In this document: positions 8,358-15,835 of the stretch, piece by piece | Numbering within the stretch: the first letter of the stretch is position 1 | How the letters are laid out: each line of letters begins with the position of its first letter | Assembly: GCA_028875185.1 (NCBI GenBank) | Contig: JAPPFH010000081.1 | Location: 1 to 34,321 of the forward strand | DNA from: Chloroflexota bacterium | GTDB lineage: Bacteria > Chloroflexota > Anaerolineae > Aggregatilineales > Phototrophicaceae | Length of the DNA: 34,321 bases | Direction of reading: 5' to 3' | Position numbers and translations under genes: made by a program | Notes under the pieces: model-generated | What the model was told of the DNA's origin: nothing | Databases searched by the model: none | The model's input: the letters and a program-made list of their open reading frames with translations, nothing else

Positions 8358-9428
8358 TCAACTATTGGGCTTGATTGCGACTCGGATCGCTTTGCCAGAT
8401 TGCGCAACAGCAAAGGCTGTATTGATTTCATCCAATGAATAGTATTCTGAGACCAACTCTTCAAAAGGAAATTCGAGACGATACCGCGATACGAAGTCCA
8501 CTGCCTGCAATAGATGTTTAGGTTGATAATTGTGAATCCCGTGAAGCGTTAGCATCTTTCGCACAATTATCGCGCCATCAACAGTGAAATTTGCATCAGG
8601 GTAGACAAGTCCCGCAAGGATATAGTGTCCACCAATTTGCAGCGCATCAATTCCGAATGCGACACAAGCGGGGGCGCCACAAACTTCTATCACAATATCG
8701 ACTTGCAATTCATCAGCTAGCGCTTCAAGGTCCGCTTCTTGCAGAGCAATCGTCCGGGTCGCTCCAAATTTCTCAGCGATGGCTAGTCGTTTGGTGTTGA
8801 AATCCGTAACGATAATTTCTGAACATCCGGCTTTACTCAGGACAGCGCAGGCATAGATGCCAAGCATACCGGCGCCCTGTACTAAGGCGCGTTCGACGTT
8901 CTTAAGTTGTATCCGATCCACCGCTTGCATAATTGTCGCCAAAGCGCAGTTTATGGGGGCGGCTTCCGCATCAGTTATGTTGTCCGGTAATCGCAAAATT
9001 TTTGTTCCCGGGCGTAGATAAAGGTGTTGTGCGAAGCCACCATTGAGATGGGGACGCGCTTCTGAATTGGCATGACCATATTTAAAACTATGAATGCATT
9101 TTTGGCTGAGATCACGTTCAGCGCAAAACTCGCAATCGCCACAGGAAGTGGTTAACCCCCAGGTAATGCGGTCACCGATAGACAGTTTTTCGCCATTTAT
9201 ACTTTCTACGGTTTTGGCGCTCATTTGTACGATTTCGCCGACGATTTCATGCCCGAGTATGCTTGGCGCGTCACCGCCACGCCGGCCAAGAACCGTGTGC
9301 AAATCTGATCCGCAGATTGTCGCCAGCCGCACCTTAGCCAGAATAGCGCCACTCTCCAGCGATGGCGTCGGGTATTCACGAATCTGCAGGGGTTGATTCG
9401 GTTCGATAAAGATTGCAGAACGCACCAT
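8358..9428 (-). CDS. Zinc-dependent alcohol dehydrogenase, phosphonate-associated type
   Basis: Medium-chain dehydrogenase. Numbered from the ATG at 9428, it has the catalytic zinc ligands C39 (ICGSDLHT) and the GHEIVGE box at 60-64. The structural-zinc cysteines lie in CGDCEFCAERD (about 96-111), and a Rossmann motif sits at GAGMLGIYACAVL. The ATG at 9428 is preferred over 9467 because AGAGGA lies just upstream and homologues start MxRSAIF-like. A subfamily named for occurring beside phosphonate genes (putative phosphonate catabolism associated alcohol dehydrogenase, TIGR03366) fits well. It would oxidise an alcohol, perhaps a hydroxyalkylphosphonate, with NAD(P); the substrate is not established. 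It is last in the phn operon, 137 bases after phnY, and noticeably more A/T-rich than the genes outside the island. Confidence 0.87.
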   Translation of the reverse strand: MVRSAIFIEPNQPLQIREYPTPSLESGAILAKVRLATICGSDLHTVLGRRGGDAPSILGHEIVGEIVQMSAKTVESINGEKLSIGDRITWGLTTSCGDCEFCAERDLSQKCIHSFKYGHANSEARPHLNGGFAQHLYLRPGTKILRLPDNITDAEAAPINCALATIMQAVDRIQLKNVERALVQGAGMLGIYACAVLSKAGCSEIIVTDFNTKRLAIAEKFGATRTIALQEADLEALADELQVDIVIEVCGAPACVAFGIDALQIGGHYILAGLVYPDANFTVDGAIIVRKMLTLHGIHNYQPKHLLQAVDFVSRYRLEFPFEELVSEYYSLDEINTAFAVAQSGKAIRVAIKPNS

Positions 9429-9565
9429 CGCGCATCCTCTTCTATTTTGCCTCACATGCTGTGTCAATTATACAAACTTCCTAAAAGACTCGGCTAAACC
9501 TTGAAACTAGCCTCAGCATATTATTCCAGGTTAGGGGCTGGACCAAGTAAAGCTGCTGCGTGACC

Positions 9566-11014
9566 CTAAGCTGGCCAGGGCAGCGAATAAGTTTTTACGT
9601 TGGTAAAGAATTTCATTGCCTCCAGCACCCCTTCCTTGACGCCATTGCCCGAATCTTTGATGCCGCCAAAGGGCGACATCTCTATCCGGTAACCCGGCTG
9701 CTCCCAGATATTCACCGTACCGACATTGAGCCCTTCGATATAGTTAGTGGCGCGAATCAGATCATTGGTGCAGACGCCCGCGGAGAGACCGAACGGGGTG
9801 CCGTTCGCAATCTCCATTACCGCCGCGTCATCATCCGGAACGCGTACAATCGGCGCCACGGGGCCAAAGGTCTCCTCGATCACCAGTTCACAGTTATGGG
9901 GAACGTGATCAACCACAATCGGCGGCAGCAGCGCGCCGTCCCGACCGGGGTGGTAGAGAATTTTCGCGCCCAGCTTTTCAGCGTCAAATACGCGGCATTC
10001 GAACAATTCGGCCGCTTTGGCGCTGATTACACAGCCAAGCTGAGTCTCTGGGTCCATGGGGTCGCCATAGCGGATGGTCTTGGCTTTTTCGAGGATCAGC
10101 GGAACAATTGCCTCGGCAACGCTTTCCTGAATCAGAATGCGTTTGACCGCGGTGCAGCGCTGCCCCGAATTGCCGGTCGCGCCGGCCACTGCAATGGCAG
10201 CGGCTTTGTCGAGATCTTCACCACGCAGATCATTCAGAATGATCAGTGCGGAATTCCCGCCTAGCTCTAAGGCAGTGCGCTTGTAGCCCGCTTTTTCCGC
10301 AATCATCTTGCCGACAGGCACACCGCCAGTAAAGGTGACGATGTCAATGTTTGGATTGGTGACCATTTCGTCGCCAATATCCTGGGGCCAGCCGGTGACT
10401 ATCTGGAACATCTCAGGCGGCAAGCCCGCCTCAAAGAGAATGTCGGCCAGCGTGATAGCGGTTAACGGGGTCAGTTCGGTCGGCTTGCAGACCATGCAGT
10501 TATTGGTGGCAATCGCCGGAGCGACTTTATGCGCCACCATGTTGAGCGGGTGGTTAAAGGGCGTGATCGCGGAAATGGCGCGGACCGGTTCACGTTTGGT
10601 GAAGATCTTGCGACTTTTGCCATGTGGCGTCAGATCACATGAAAAGATCTGCCCATCATCCTGAATGGCAAGTTGGCCCGCCAGCGTGAACACATCGTAG
10701 GAGCGGCCCGTTTCGTAGAGAGCGTGTTGCTTGCAGATGCCCAGTTCAAGCGTCAGCCAGTGAGCGATCTCTTCCCGACGTTCCCGGATCAGTTCGGCCG
10801 CGCGAAAGAGGATCTGTTGCCGTTCATACCGCGTGAGCTTGGGCTGATAGGCGGCGGCAATCTCAAAGGCGCGCTGGGCATGTTCCGCCGCGCCTGCCGG
10901 AACCGTAGCAATCACCTCATGGGTTCGCGGATACTCAACCTCAACCACCGCGTCGGCATAGACCTTCTCCCCGCCAATGCGCATGGCTTCATGGCGGATT
11001 TCGTGCTCTGACAT
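9566..11014 (-). CDS. phnY: Phosphonoacetaldehyde dehydrogenase PhnY
   Basis: NAD-dependent aldehyde dehydrogenase that oxidises phosphonoacetaldehyde to phosphonoacetate. Seen in the sequence: the substrate/cofactor loop [39 protein letters not shown] and the general-base glutamate in ALELGGN. The catalytic cysteine is in [12 protein letters not shown], with ETFGPVAPI and [10 protein letters not shown] near the end. Length is about 482 aa, normal for the family. The ATG at 11014 is chosen because GGAG lies eight bases upstream; a longer frame reaches 11044. Substrate is assigned from context: it sits between genes for 2-aminoethylphosphonate transaminase and phosphonoacetate hydrolase, the classical PhnWAY arrangement. 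Related ALDHs (glyceraldehyde-3-phosphate or lactaldehyde types) are the alternative if context is ignored. Confidence 0.92.
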   Translation of the reverse strand: MSEHEIRHEAMRIGGEKVYADAVVEVEYPRTHEVIATVPAGAAEHAQRAFEIAAAYQPKLTRYERQQILFRAAELIRERREEIAHWLTLELGICKQHALYETGRSYDVFTLAGQLAIQDDGQIFSCDLTPHGKSRKIFTKREPVRAISAITPFNHPLNMVAHKVAPAIATNNCMVCKPTELTPLTAITLADILFEAGLPPEMFQIVTGWPQDIGDEMVTNPNIDIVTFTGGVPVGKMIAEKAGYKRTALELGGNSALIILNDLRGEDLDKAAAIAVAGATGNSGQRCTAVKRILIQESVAEAIVPLILEKAKTIRYGDPMDPETQLGCVISAKAAELFECRVFDAEKLGAKILYHPGRDGALLPPIVVDHVPHNCELVIEETFGPVAPIVRVPDDDAAVMEIANGTPFGLSAGVCTNDLIRATNYIEGLNVGTVNIWEQPGYRIEMSPFGGIKDSGNGVKEGVLEAMKFFTNVKTYSLPWPA

Positions 11015-11053
11015 ATGAAAACTCCTGGCGCAATTAATATTCAATATTACTGA

Positions 11054-12238
11054 TTACAACTGCCCAGCGGCTTGCGCCGCATAATAGAACGCGTCAAAAT
11101 TGCGCAGTTCGGGCGCGGACTGCAAATCAATCTGGCGGTTGACGATGAAAGGCACCTCTTGCTCGGTCAGCCCGCCATGACTGCGCAAGGGTTCTTTCAG
11201 CGCCGCCAGATCATGCCGCTCTTCCGAGGCGCCAATAGTCATGTTTTCATCTGAGATGATGACAATATCGCCGATACGGTCGGCGGGCAATTCAAATCGG
11301 CGCGCCGCCTCTTCACGGTCGATCACAACCATGATGCCATCAATGGCTGCGAGACGCGCCATGATGCTGGACCCATCAGCGCCATCGGGAAGATATGCGG
11401 TGGCGAACGATCCAAGCGCACCGTGATGCACGACGTACGGATCGGTGATGGGTAAGATGACGCGCGCCTTGGCCGCGCCAACCCACTCATCAAGAAAATC
11501 CTGGAGATAGACCACTGCGGGAGCGCCGTTGGCGTCATGCTTTGGCTTCATCCCGTGATCGGCGGTCAGAACGAGCGCTGCGCCCATCGCGTCCAGTTGA
11601 CCGACATAACCATCGATCATGGTATAAAAATCCTTAGCGCCTTGCTCTTCGGGAGCGAATTTATGCTGAATATAATCGGTCGTTGAGAGATACATCAGAT
11701 CCGGCGTCCACTCTTTGAGCAGCTTCACACCAGCCGCCAAAACAAATTCCGATAGATCGCCTGAATAGACTTCCGGCACTGGACGGCCGAGCCAGGCGCT
11801 GGCGTCATCAATCCCATTGGCTGCTTTGGCGGCGATATCCGCGCGTTCAGATGAAAAGCAGATTGCTCGATCTTCATCAAATGAGAGACCGGCGCCCAAG
11901 AGGGCGCGGAGCTTGTCCTTTGCAGTGACGACAGCGACGCGCGCCCCCGCCTCATAATATTTCGAAAACAATGTCGGGGCGCGTAGAAACCTGACATCGT
12001 TCATCATCACTTCTTGGCCAGTTTCCGCTTCATAGAGGTAGTTGCCGCAGATGCCATGCACGCTCGGCGGGCGACCAGTGGCAATCGACATGTTGTTTGG
12101 ATTGGTAAAGGATGGGATCACCGAATGCGCAATCCGGTCAGTGCCTTTCGCGCGCATTCTAGCGACATTCGGCATTCGTCCGTCGGCAATCGCAACATCA
12201 AGATAGGCCGGCTCGCACCCATCGAGGCAGATGACCAC
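11054..12238 (-). CDS. phnA: Phosphonoacetate hydrolase PhnA
   Basis: Alkaline-phosphatase-superfamily C-P hydrolase that splits phosphonoacetate to acetate and phosphate using two zinc ions. Numbered from the GTG at 12238, the residues are D6 (CLDGCEP), the nucleophile T45 in SFTNPNNMS, D188 and H192 in TTDYIQHKF, D227-H228 in LTADHGM and H354 in RSHGG. All expected metal ligands are present, so it should be active. The GTG start looks too late: the reading frame upstream continues for 21 codons with a family-like N-terminus (ANSRTYAALRTCAVV), preceded by a good ribosome binding site but an ATA codon (see the 12239-12301 entry). It lies 39 bases upstream of phnY. Confidence 0.93.
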   Translation of the reverse strand: MVICLDGCEPAYLDVAIADGRMPNVARMRAKGTDRIAHSVIPSFTNPNNMSIATGRPPSVHGICGNYLYEAETGQEVMMNDVRFLRAPTLFSKYYEAGARVAVVTAKDKLRALLGAGLSFDEDRAICFSSERADIAAKAANGIDDASAWLGRPVPEVYSGDLSEFVLAAGVKLLKEWTPDLMYLSTTDYIQHKFAPEEQGAKDFYTMIDGYVGQLDAMGAALVLTADHGMKPKHDANGAPAVVYLQDFLDEWVGAAKARVILPITDPYVVHHGALGSFATAYLPDGADGSSIMARLAAIDGIMVVIDREEAARRFELPADRIGDIVIISDENMTIGASEERHDLAALKEPLRSHGGLTEQEVPFIVNRQIDLQSAPELRNFDAFYYAAQAAGQL

Positions 12239-12301
12239 GGCACAGGTCCGCAGCGCGGCATAGGTTCGACTATTGGCTTCAACAGGAGATGAGATTGGTA
12301 T
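12239..12301 (-). other. phnA: Probable true N-terminus of PhnA, starting at an ATA codon
   Basis: Frame-continuous with phnA. AAGGA at 12310-12314 (minus strand) is eight bases before ATA at 12299-12301, which is followed by the codons PISSPVEANSRTYAALRTCA and then the annotated GTG. The extension contains the NxRTY segment usual near PhnA N-termini. Either ATA is used as a start, the ATG has mutated, or the base at 12299 is a sequencing error. Confidence 0.6.
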
Positions 12302-12351
12302 GAATCGTTTCCTTCGCGTTATTGTACTGGACTTAATCTTCGCCTAAATAT

Positions 12352-13476
12352 CTATTTCTCCGCTAATTCAATTTCCATTTCAGCGAATGTTGCCGCTACC
12401 GCATCTAACAAACCGCGCATATGCGAGGCATTCATCCGCCCGATATTACCGATACGGAAACAATCTGCCTGAGTCAATTTACCCGGATAAATGACAAAGC
12501 CTTTATCGCTTAAGCTGTTGTAAAAAGTCTCAAAATTGAAATTAGGATGCTCAGGATAAAGGAAGGTCGTGATGATATAGCTCTGGGTGTCTATATCAAG
12601 ATAAGGTTTTAGACCAAGTTTCTTCATGCCCTCAATGATGATTTTGTTGTTTTCAGCATAACGTTTGCCGCGCCCTTCAACACCGCCTTCTGCTTTTATT
12701 TCGACCAGCGCTTGATGGAATGCTAAGATCGCTTGAACCGGGGGGGTGAAGCGAAATTGCCCATTTTTCTCTAGACCTTGCCATTGCGCCAATAAATCAA
12801 GGCTCATACTGCGAGCATAACCTTTTGTTCGCAGAAAAGTTTCTTTGTGAGCAATTACAAAGGAGAAACCCGGAAGACCTTCAATACATTTATTCGCTGA
12901 AGATACCAGAAAATGAATTTGTGAATCGACCATATTAATCGGAACAGCGCCAAAACTACTCATAGCGTCTACAAAGTAAACATGATTGTATTGCGCAACA
13001 AGTTTGCCAATAGCTTCAATTGGATTGAGCAGACCTGTTGTCGTCTCGCAGTGGATCACCGCGACATGCGTAATCGCCTCATTTAAGCGGAGCGTCTCTT
13101 CAATTTCCGTTAAGTCAGGAACGCTATTTTCAGGGTAGCTCAGTTCAATCGTCGGAATATGCAAGGTTTCTGCCATAGCAGCAATACGCCGGCCATAGGC
13201 GCCATTGACAATTACGAGGAGCTTGCCATTTTCTTGTGGAATCACAGAAGAAATGACTGATTCCACACCGAATGTTCCACTGCCTTGCATCAAAATCGCA
13301 GTGTAGTCCTCATTGCCTTGCAAGCCACCCAAATCGAGTAGCATTTGCCGAATTTCGCGTACAACTTGAATAAAGCCGGTATCACGCGAACCCAAGTCAC
13401 GACCTGAAGCCGCTTTTACAGTAGCGCTTGTTGTCAAGGGTCCCGGTGTAAATAGCAATTTATCTTGAGATGCCAA
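12352..13476 (-). CDS. phnW: 2-aminoethylphosphonate:pyruvate transaminase PhnW
   Basis: Class V PLP aminotransferase that converts 2-aminoethylphosphonate plus pyruvate to phosphonoacetaldehyde plus alanine. Diagnostic stretches are LLFTPGPLTTS near the N-terminus, the substrate-loop MQGSGTFGVE, the cofactor aspartate D170 in YFVDAMSSFG and the Schiff-base lysine K196 in SSANKCIEGLPGFSF. The RFTPPVQ loop and the C-terminal FRIGNIGRM also fit. Length is 374 aa, standard. The start codon is TTG at 13476, with GGAGT six bases upstream; no ATG or GTG is available in frame. First gene of the phn operon, 50 bases before the PhnA ATA. Visibly more A/T-rich than the genes outside the island. No phnX (phosphonatase) is present, so its product must go through PhnY and PhnA. 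Confidence 0.95.
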   Translation of the reverse strand: MASQDKLLFTPGPLTTSATVKAASGRDLGSRDTGFIQVVREIRQMLLDLGGLQGNEDYTAILMQGSGTFGVESVISSVIPQENGKLLVIVNGAYGRRIAAMAETLHIPTIELSYPENSVPDLTEIEETLRLNEAITHVAVIHCETTTGLLNPIEAIGKLVAQYNHVYFVDAMSSFGAVPINMVDSQIHFLVSSANKCIEGLPGFSFVIAHKETFLRTKGYARSMSLDLLAQWQGLEKNGQFRFTPPVQAILAFHQALVEIKAEGGVEGRGKRYAENNKIIIEGMKKLGLKPYLDIDTQSYIITTFLYPEHPNFNFETFYNSLSDKGFVIYPGKLTQADCFRIGNIGRMNASHMRGLLDAVAATFAEMEIELAEK

Positions 13477-13516
13477 TGCGCGACTCCAAATATGTAATCA
13501 AATTAACTTTGTACAA

Positions 13517-13545
13517 ATTCTAAGCAAATACGCCTGAATAGTAAA
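13517..13545 (-). promoter_or_regulatory. Putative sigma-70 promoter of phnW
   Basis: Minus strand: -35 TTTACT (13545-13540), a 17-base spacer and -10 TAGAAT (13522-13517). Expected start is near 13510, leaving a leader of about 35 bases with GGAGT before the TTG at 13476. Confidence 0.5.
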
Positions 13546-13583
13546 TATGTCCATTGAAGCTTGACTAATTCCACACCAAAGTA

Positions 13584-13605
13584 AGTGAAGACGCAAGATA
13601 TGCTT
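13584..13605. repeat. 22-bp direct repeat, right copy
   Basis: Identical to 8029-8050, same orientation, 5.56 kb apart; lies just outside the phnW promoter. Confidence 0.85.
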
Positions 13606-13854
13606 TAACGGGCGGGGGAACAAGGCATAATGAATGGCGCGGCTAAGTGACCAGCTTCTAGGGCATCATCGATCTGGCCGCCATCTTTCTATTCTGATCC
13701 ATGCAGCGTCTAGCGTTCGCGTCGTGCGATTGCCGCTCGTGCTGAGCATCAACCGTCTCCTAAAGATCAAGCGTTACAGCGACGCGCTTATCAGTCCAAG
13801 TATCACAAGCATTGCGCCAGCGTTGGCGCCTGTCAACGACTCCATATCCCCCTG

Positions 13855-13863
13855 TGATATACT
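13855..13863 (+). promoter_or_regulatory. Putative extended -10 promoter of the methyltransferase-nuclease gene
   Basis: TGATATACT gives TG, one base and TATACT. The transcript would start near 13870 and carry a 105-base leader, whose arms CACCGACC (13875-13882) and GGTCGGTG (13912-13919) can pair and enclose a smaller ACCCT/AGGGT stem. Confidence 0.45.
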
Positions 13864-13974
13864 GAACGCGCCCCCACCGACCAACACCCTCCCCGAAGGG
13901 TCTGTGCCAGCGGTCGGTGTCTACGCGACCTACGCGCCCCCAAAATGAGGGAGGGACATTCGTAAGGAATACCC

Positions 13975-15726
13975 ATGAAAAACCGACTCTATTACGGCGA
14001 CAACCTGGAAATCCTGCGCAACCGCGAATACTTCCCCGACGAATGCGTCGACCTCATCTACCTCGACCCGCCCTTCAACAGCAACCGCAATTACAACGTG
14101 CTCTTCAAGTCGGAGAGCGGCGCCGACAGCGAAGCGCAGATCACCGCCTTCGAGGACACCTGGCATTGGGGCGAAACCGCCGAAGCGACCTACGACGACA
14201 TCATCATGAACGCGCCGCACAAGGTCGCCACCGCCATTGAGGCGCTGATGAACCTGATCGAGCGCAACCAGATGATGGCGTATTTGGTGATGATGACCGC
14301 GCGGCTGGTCGAGCTGCACCGGGTCTTGAAGCCGACCGGCAGCTTGTATCTGCACTGCGACCCGACCGCGAGTCATTATTTGAAGATTGTGCTGGATGCG
14401 ATTTTTGGGCCTGAAAACTTTCGCAATGAGATTACTTGGCAGCGTACCGGCGCGCACGATTTGGGAGCGAAGCAATGGCCCGCTGTCAGTGACGTGATCT
14501 TGATGTATAGCATGTCAGACAATCGGACTTGGAATAGAGCTTATGCCGACATCAATGGCGGTGAGCGGATAAAGGGCTTCCCTCATATAGATGAACGCGG
14601 CGCATATGCCACTCGTGACATGACAGGCGGTAAAGCTGGCGGCGCAGAGGCTTATCAGGCTTGGCGCGGTAGAGCGCCAAGCAGTGGTCGTGCCTGGGCC
14701 TTACCAGGGTATCATCGATTCCCCGTTTGGTTGCGGGAACTGTTGCCGAGCGAAGATGACTGGATAAGCCTCGGCATTCATGCGAAGATGGACGTATTGG
14801 GCAGTCTAGATGCGATACATTGGCCAGTCAAAGACGATGGTATGCCAAGACTCAAGTACTACTTTGATGATAGTCAAGGTATTCTGATTGGGGATAACTG
14901 GACGGACATTTCACCAATCGGGGCCCACGCCAAAGAACGCCTCGGATACCCGACCCAAAAACCGGAAGCCCTGCTCGAGCGCATCATCCGCGCCTCGTCG
15001 AACGAAGGCGATGTCGTGCTCGATCCCTTCTGCGGCTGCGGCACCGCCATCGCCGCGGCGCACAAGCTGGGACGGGGCTGGATCGGCATCGACATCACCC
15101 ACCTCAGCATCGCCCTGCAAAAGTATCGCCTGCAGGATATGTTCGAGTTGGTCTCGGGGGCCGATTACGCGGTCATCGGCGAGCCGGCGACGGTGGAAGG
15201 CGCGCGCGAGTTGGCGCAAGATTCCGCCAACGAAGGCCGCTACCAATTCGAGTGGTGGGCGCTGTCGCTGCTGCGGGCGAAACCTGTCGGCGGCTCGGCG
15301 GGCTCGCGCAAAGGCAAGAAAGGCGCCGATCAAGGCATTGATGGCGTTATCAACTTCTTTGATGAAGACGAAGCGGGCAAGAAGAAGCCACAGAAAGTGG
15401 TCGCGCAAGTCAAGTCGGGCAAGGTGAATTCGGGGCAGGTGCAGCAATTGAAAGGGGCGATGGAGAATGCGGGCGCGGCGATCGGCGTCTTCATCACGCT
15501 GGAGAATCCGACGGGGGCGATGACAAAAGAGGCGCTGGCGGCGGGTTGGTATGAGTCGCAGGCTTGGGGGAAGAAGTATCGGCGTGTGCAGATATTGACG
15601 ATTGGGGATTTGTTCGCGGGCGCGGGAGTGTCGATGCCGCCGCAGCATGGGACGCTGGCGCGGGCGAGTCGCTGGAAGCGGGGCGGTGTGAGCGAAGATG
15701 GGGAGAGTCAGCGGGATTTGATTTGA
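13975..15726 (+). CDS. DNA methyltransferase fused to an Mrr-type restriction endonuclease domain
   Basis: The N-terminal 400 residues are a beta-group amino-methyltransferase, with catalytic DPPF at 31-34 first and the AdoMet-binding DPFCGCGT (D350 onward) after the target-recognition region. The N6-adenine or N4-cytosine choice is open. The C-terminal part (about 420-530) begins [11 protein letters not shown] and carries [12 protein letters not shown] (D456) followed by VVAQVKSGK (Q478-x-K480). That is the D...QxK form of the PD-(D/E)xK site seen in Mrr. One 583-aa chain therefore appears to modify and cut DNA, or to cut DNA according to its methylation. Start: AAGGA seven bases before the ATG. 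The recognition region (about 14400-14930) is less GC-rich than both ends. An OLD-family nuclease gene follows after 109 bases. Confidence 0.88.
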   Translation: MKNRLYYGDNLEILRNREYFPDECVDLIYLDPPFNSNRNYNVLFKSESGADSEAQITAFEDTWHWGETAEATYDDIIMNAPHKVATAIEALMNLIERNQMMAYLVMMTARLVELHRVLKPTGSLYLHCDPTASHYLKIVLDAIFGPENFRNEITWQRTGAHDLGAKQWPAVSDVILMYSMSDNRTWNRAYADINGGERIKGFPHIDERGAYATRDMTGGKAGGAEAYQAWRGRAPSSGRAWALPGYHRFPVWLRELLPSEDDWISLGIHAKMDVLGSLDAIHWPVKDDGMPRLKYYFDDSQGILIGDNWTDISPIGAHAKERLGYPTQKPEALLERIIRASSNEGDVVLDPFCGCGTAIAAAHKLGRGWIGIDITHLSIALQKYRLQDMFELVSGADYAVIGEPATVEGARELAQDSANEGRYQFEWWALSLLRAKPVGGSAGSRKGKKGADQGIDGVINFFDEDEAGKKKPQKVVAQVKSGKVNSGQVQQLKGAMENAGAAIGVFITLENPTGAMTKEALAAGWYESQAWGKKYRRVQILTIGDLFAGAGVSMPPQHGTLARASRWKRGGVSEDGESQRDLI

Positions 15727-15733
15727 GGGGGGG

Positions 15734-15756
15734 GCTTTTGCTACAGAGGCACAGAG
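15734..15756 (-). repeat. CTCTGTG...CTCTGT intergenic repeat
   Basis: Minus strand reads CTCTGTGCCTCTGTAGCAAA. A member of a small dispersed family also seen at 17776-17807, 25719-25751 and 29401-29440. Confidence 0.5.
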
Positions 15757-15762
15757 TTAGTG

Positions 15763-15790
15763 TTGACAAATACACTATGCAAGATAATGA
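15763..15790 (+). promoter_or_regulatory. Weak putative promoter of the OLD-family gene
   Basis: A consensus -35 TTGACA at 15763-15768 lies upstream of the A/T-rich run GATAATGA (15783-15790). The -10 spacing is imperfect (14 to 16 bases), so the second gene may have its own promoter besides read-through from the methyltransferase. Confidence 0.3.
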
Positions 15791-15835
15791 TTAGCCCATA
15801 TTTTCTAAGTGTTCAATTCCTGACTCAAGAGGCAA

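Larger units (their letters stand above)
13477..13974. other. Intergenic region between the phn operon and the methyltransferase
   Basis: Contains the divergent phnW and methyltransferase promoters, the right copy of the 22-bp repeat and, next to it, a minus-strand trace reading LKHILRLH like the transposase fragment at 7949-8134. The plus-strand open frame 13634-13948 has no recognisable domain or ribosome binding site, and I regard it as noncoding. Confidence 0.5.

Noticed and set aside
13634..13948. 104-codon open frame before the methyltransferase
   Set aside because: No domain or binding site, and it contains the promoter and leader hairpin of the next gene.
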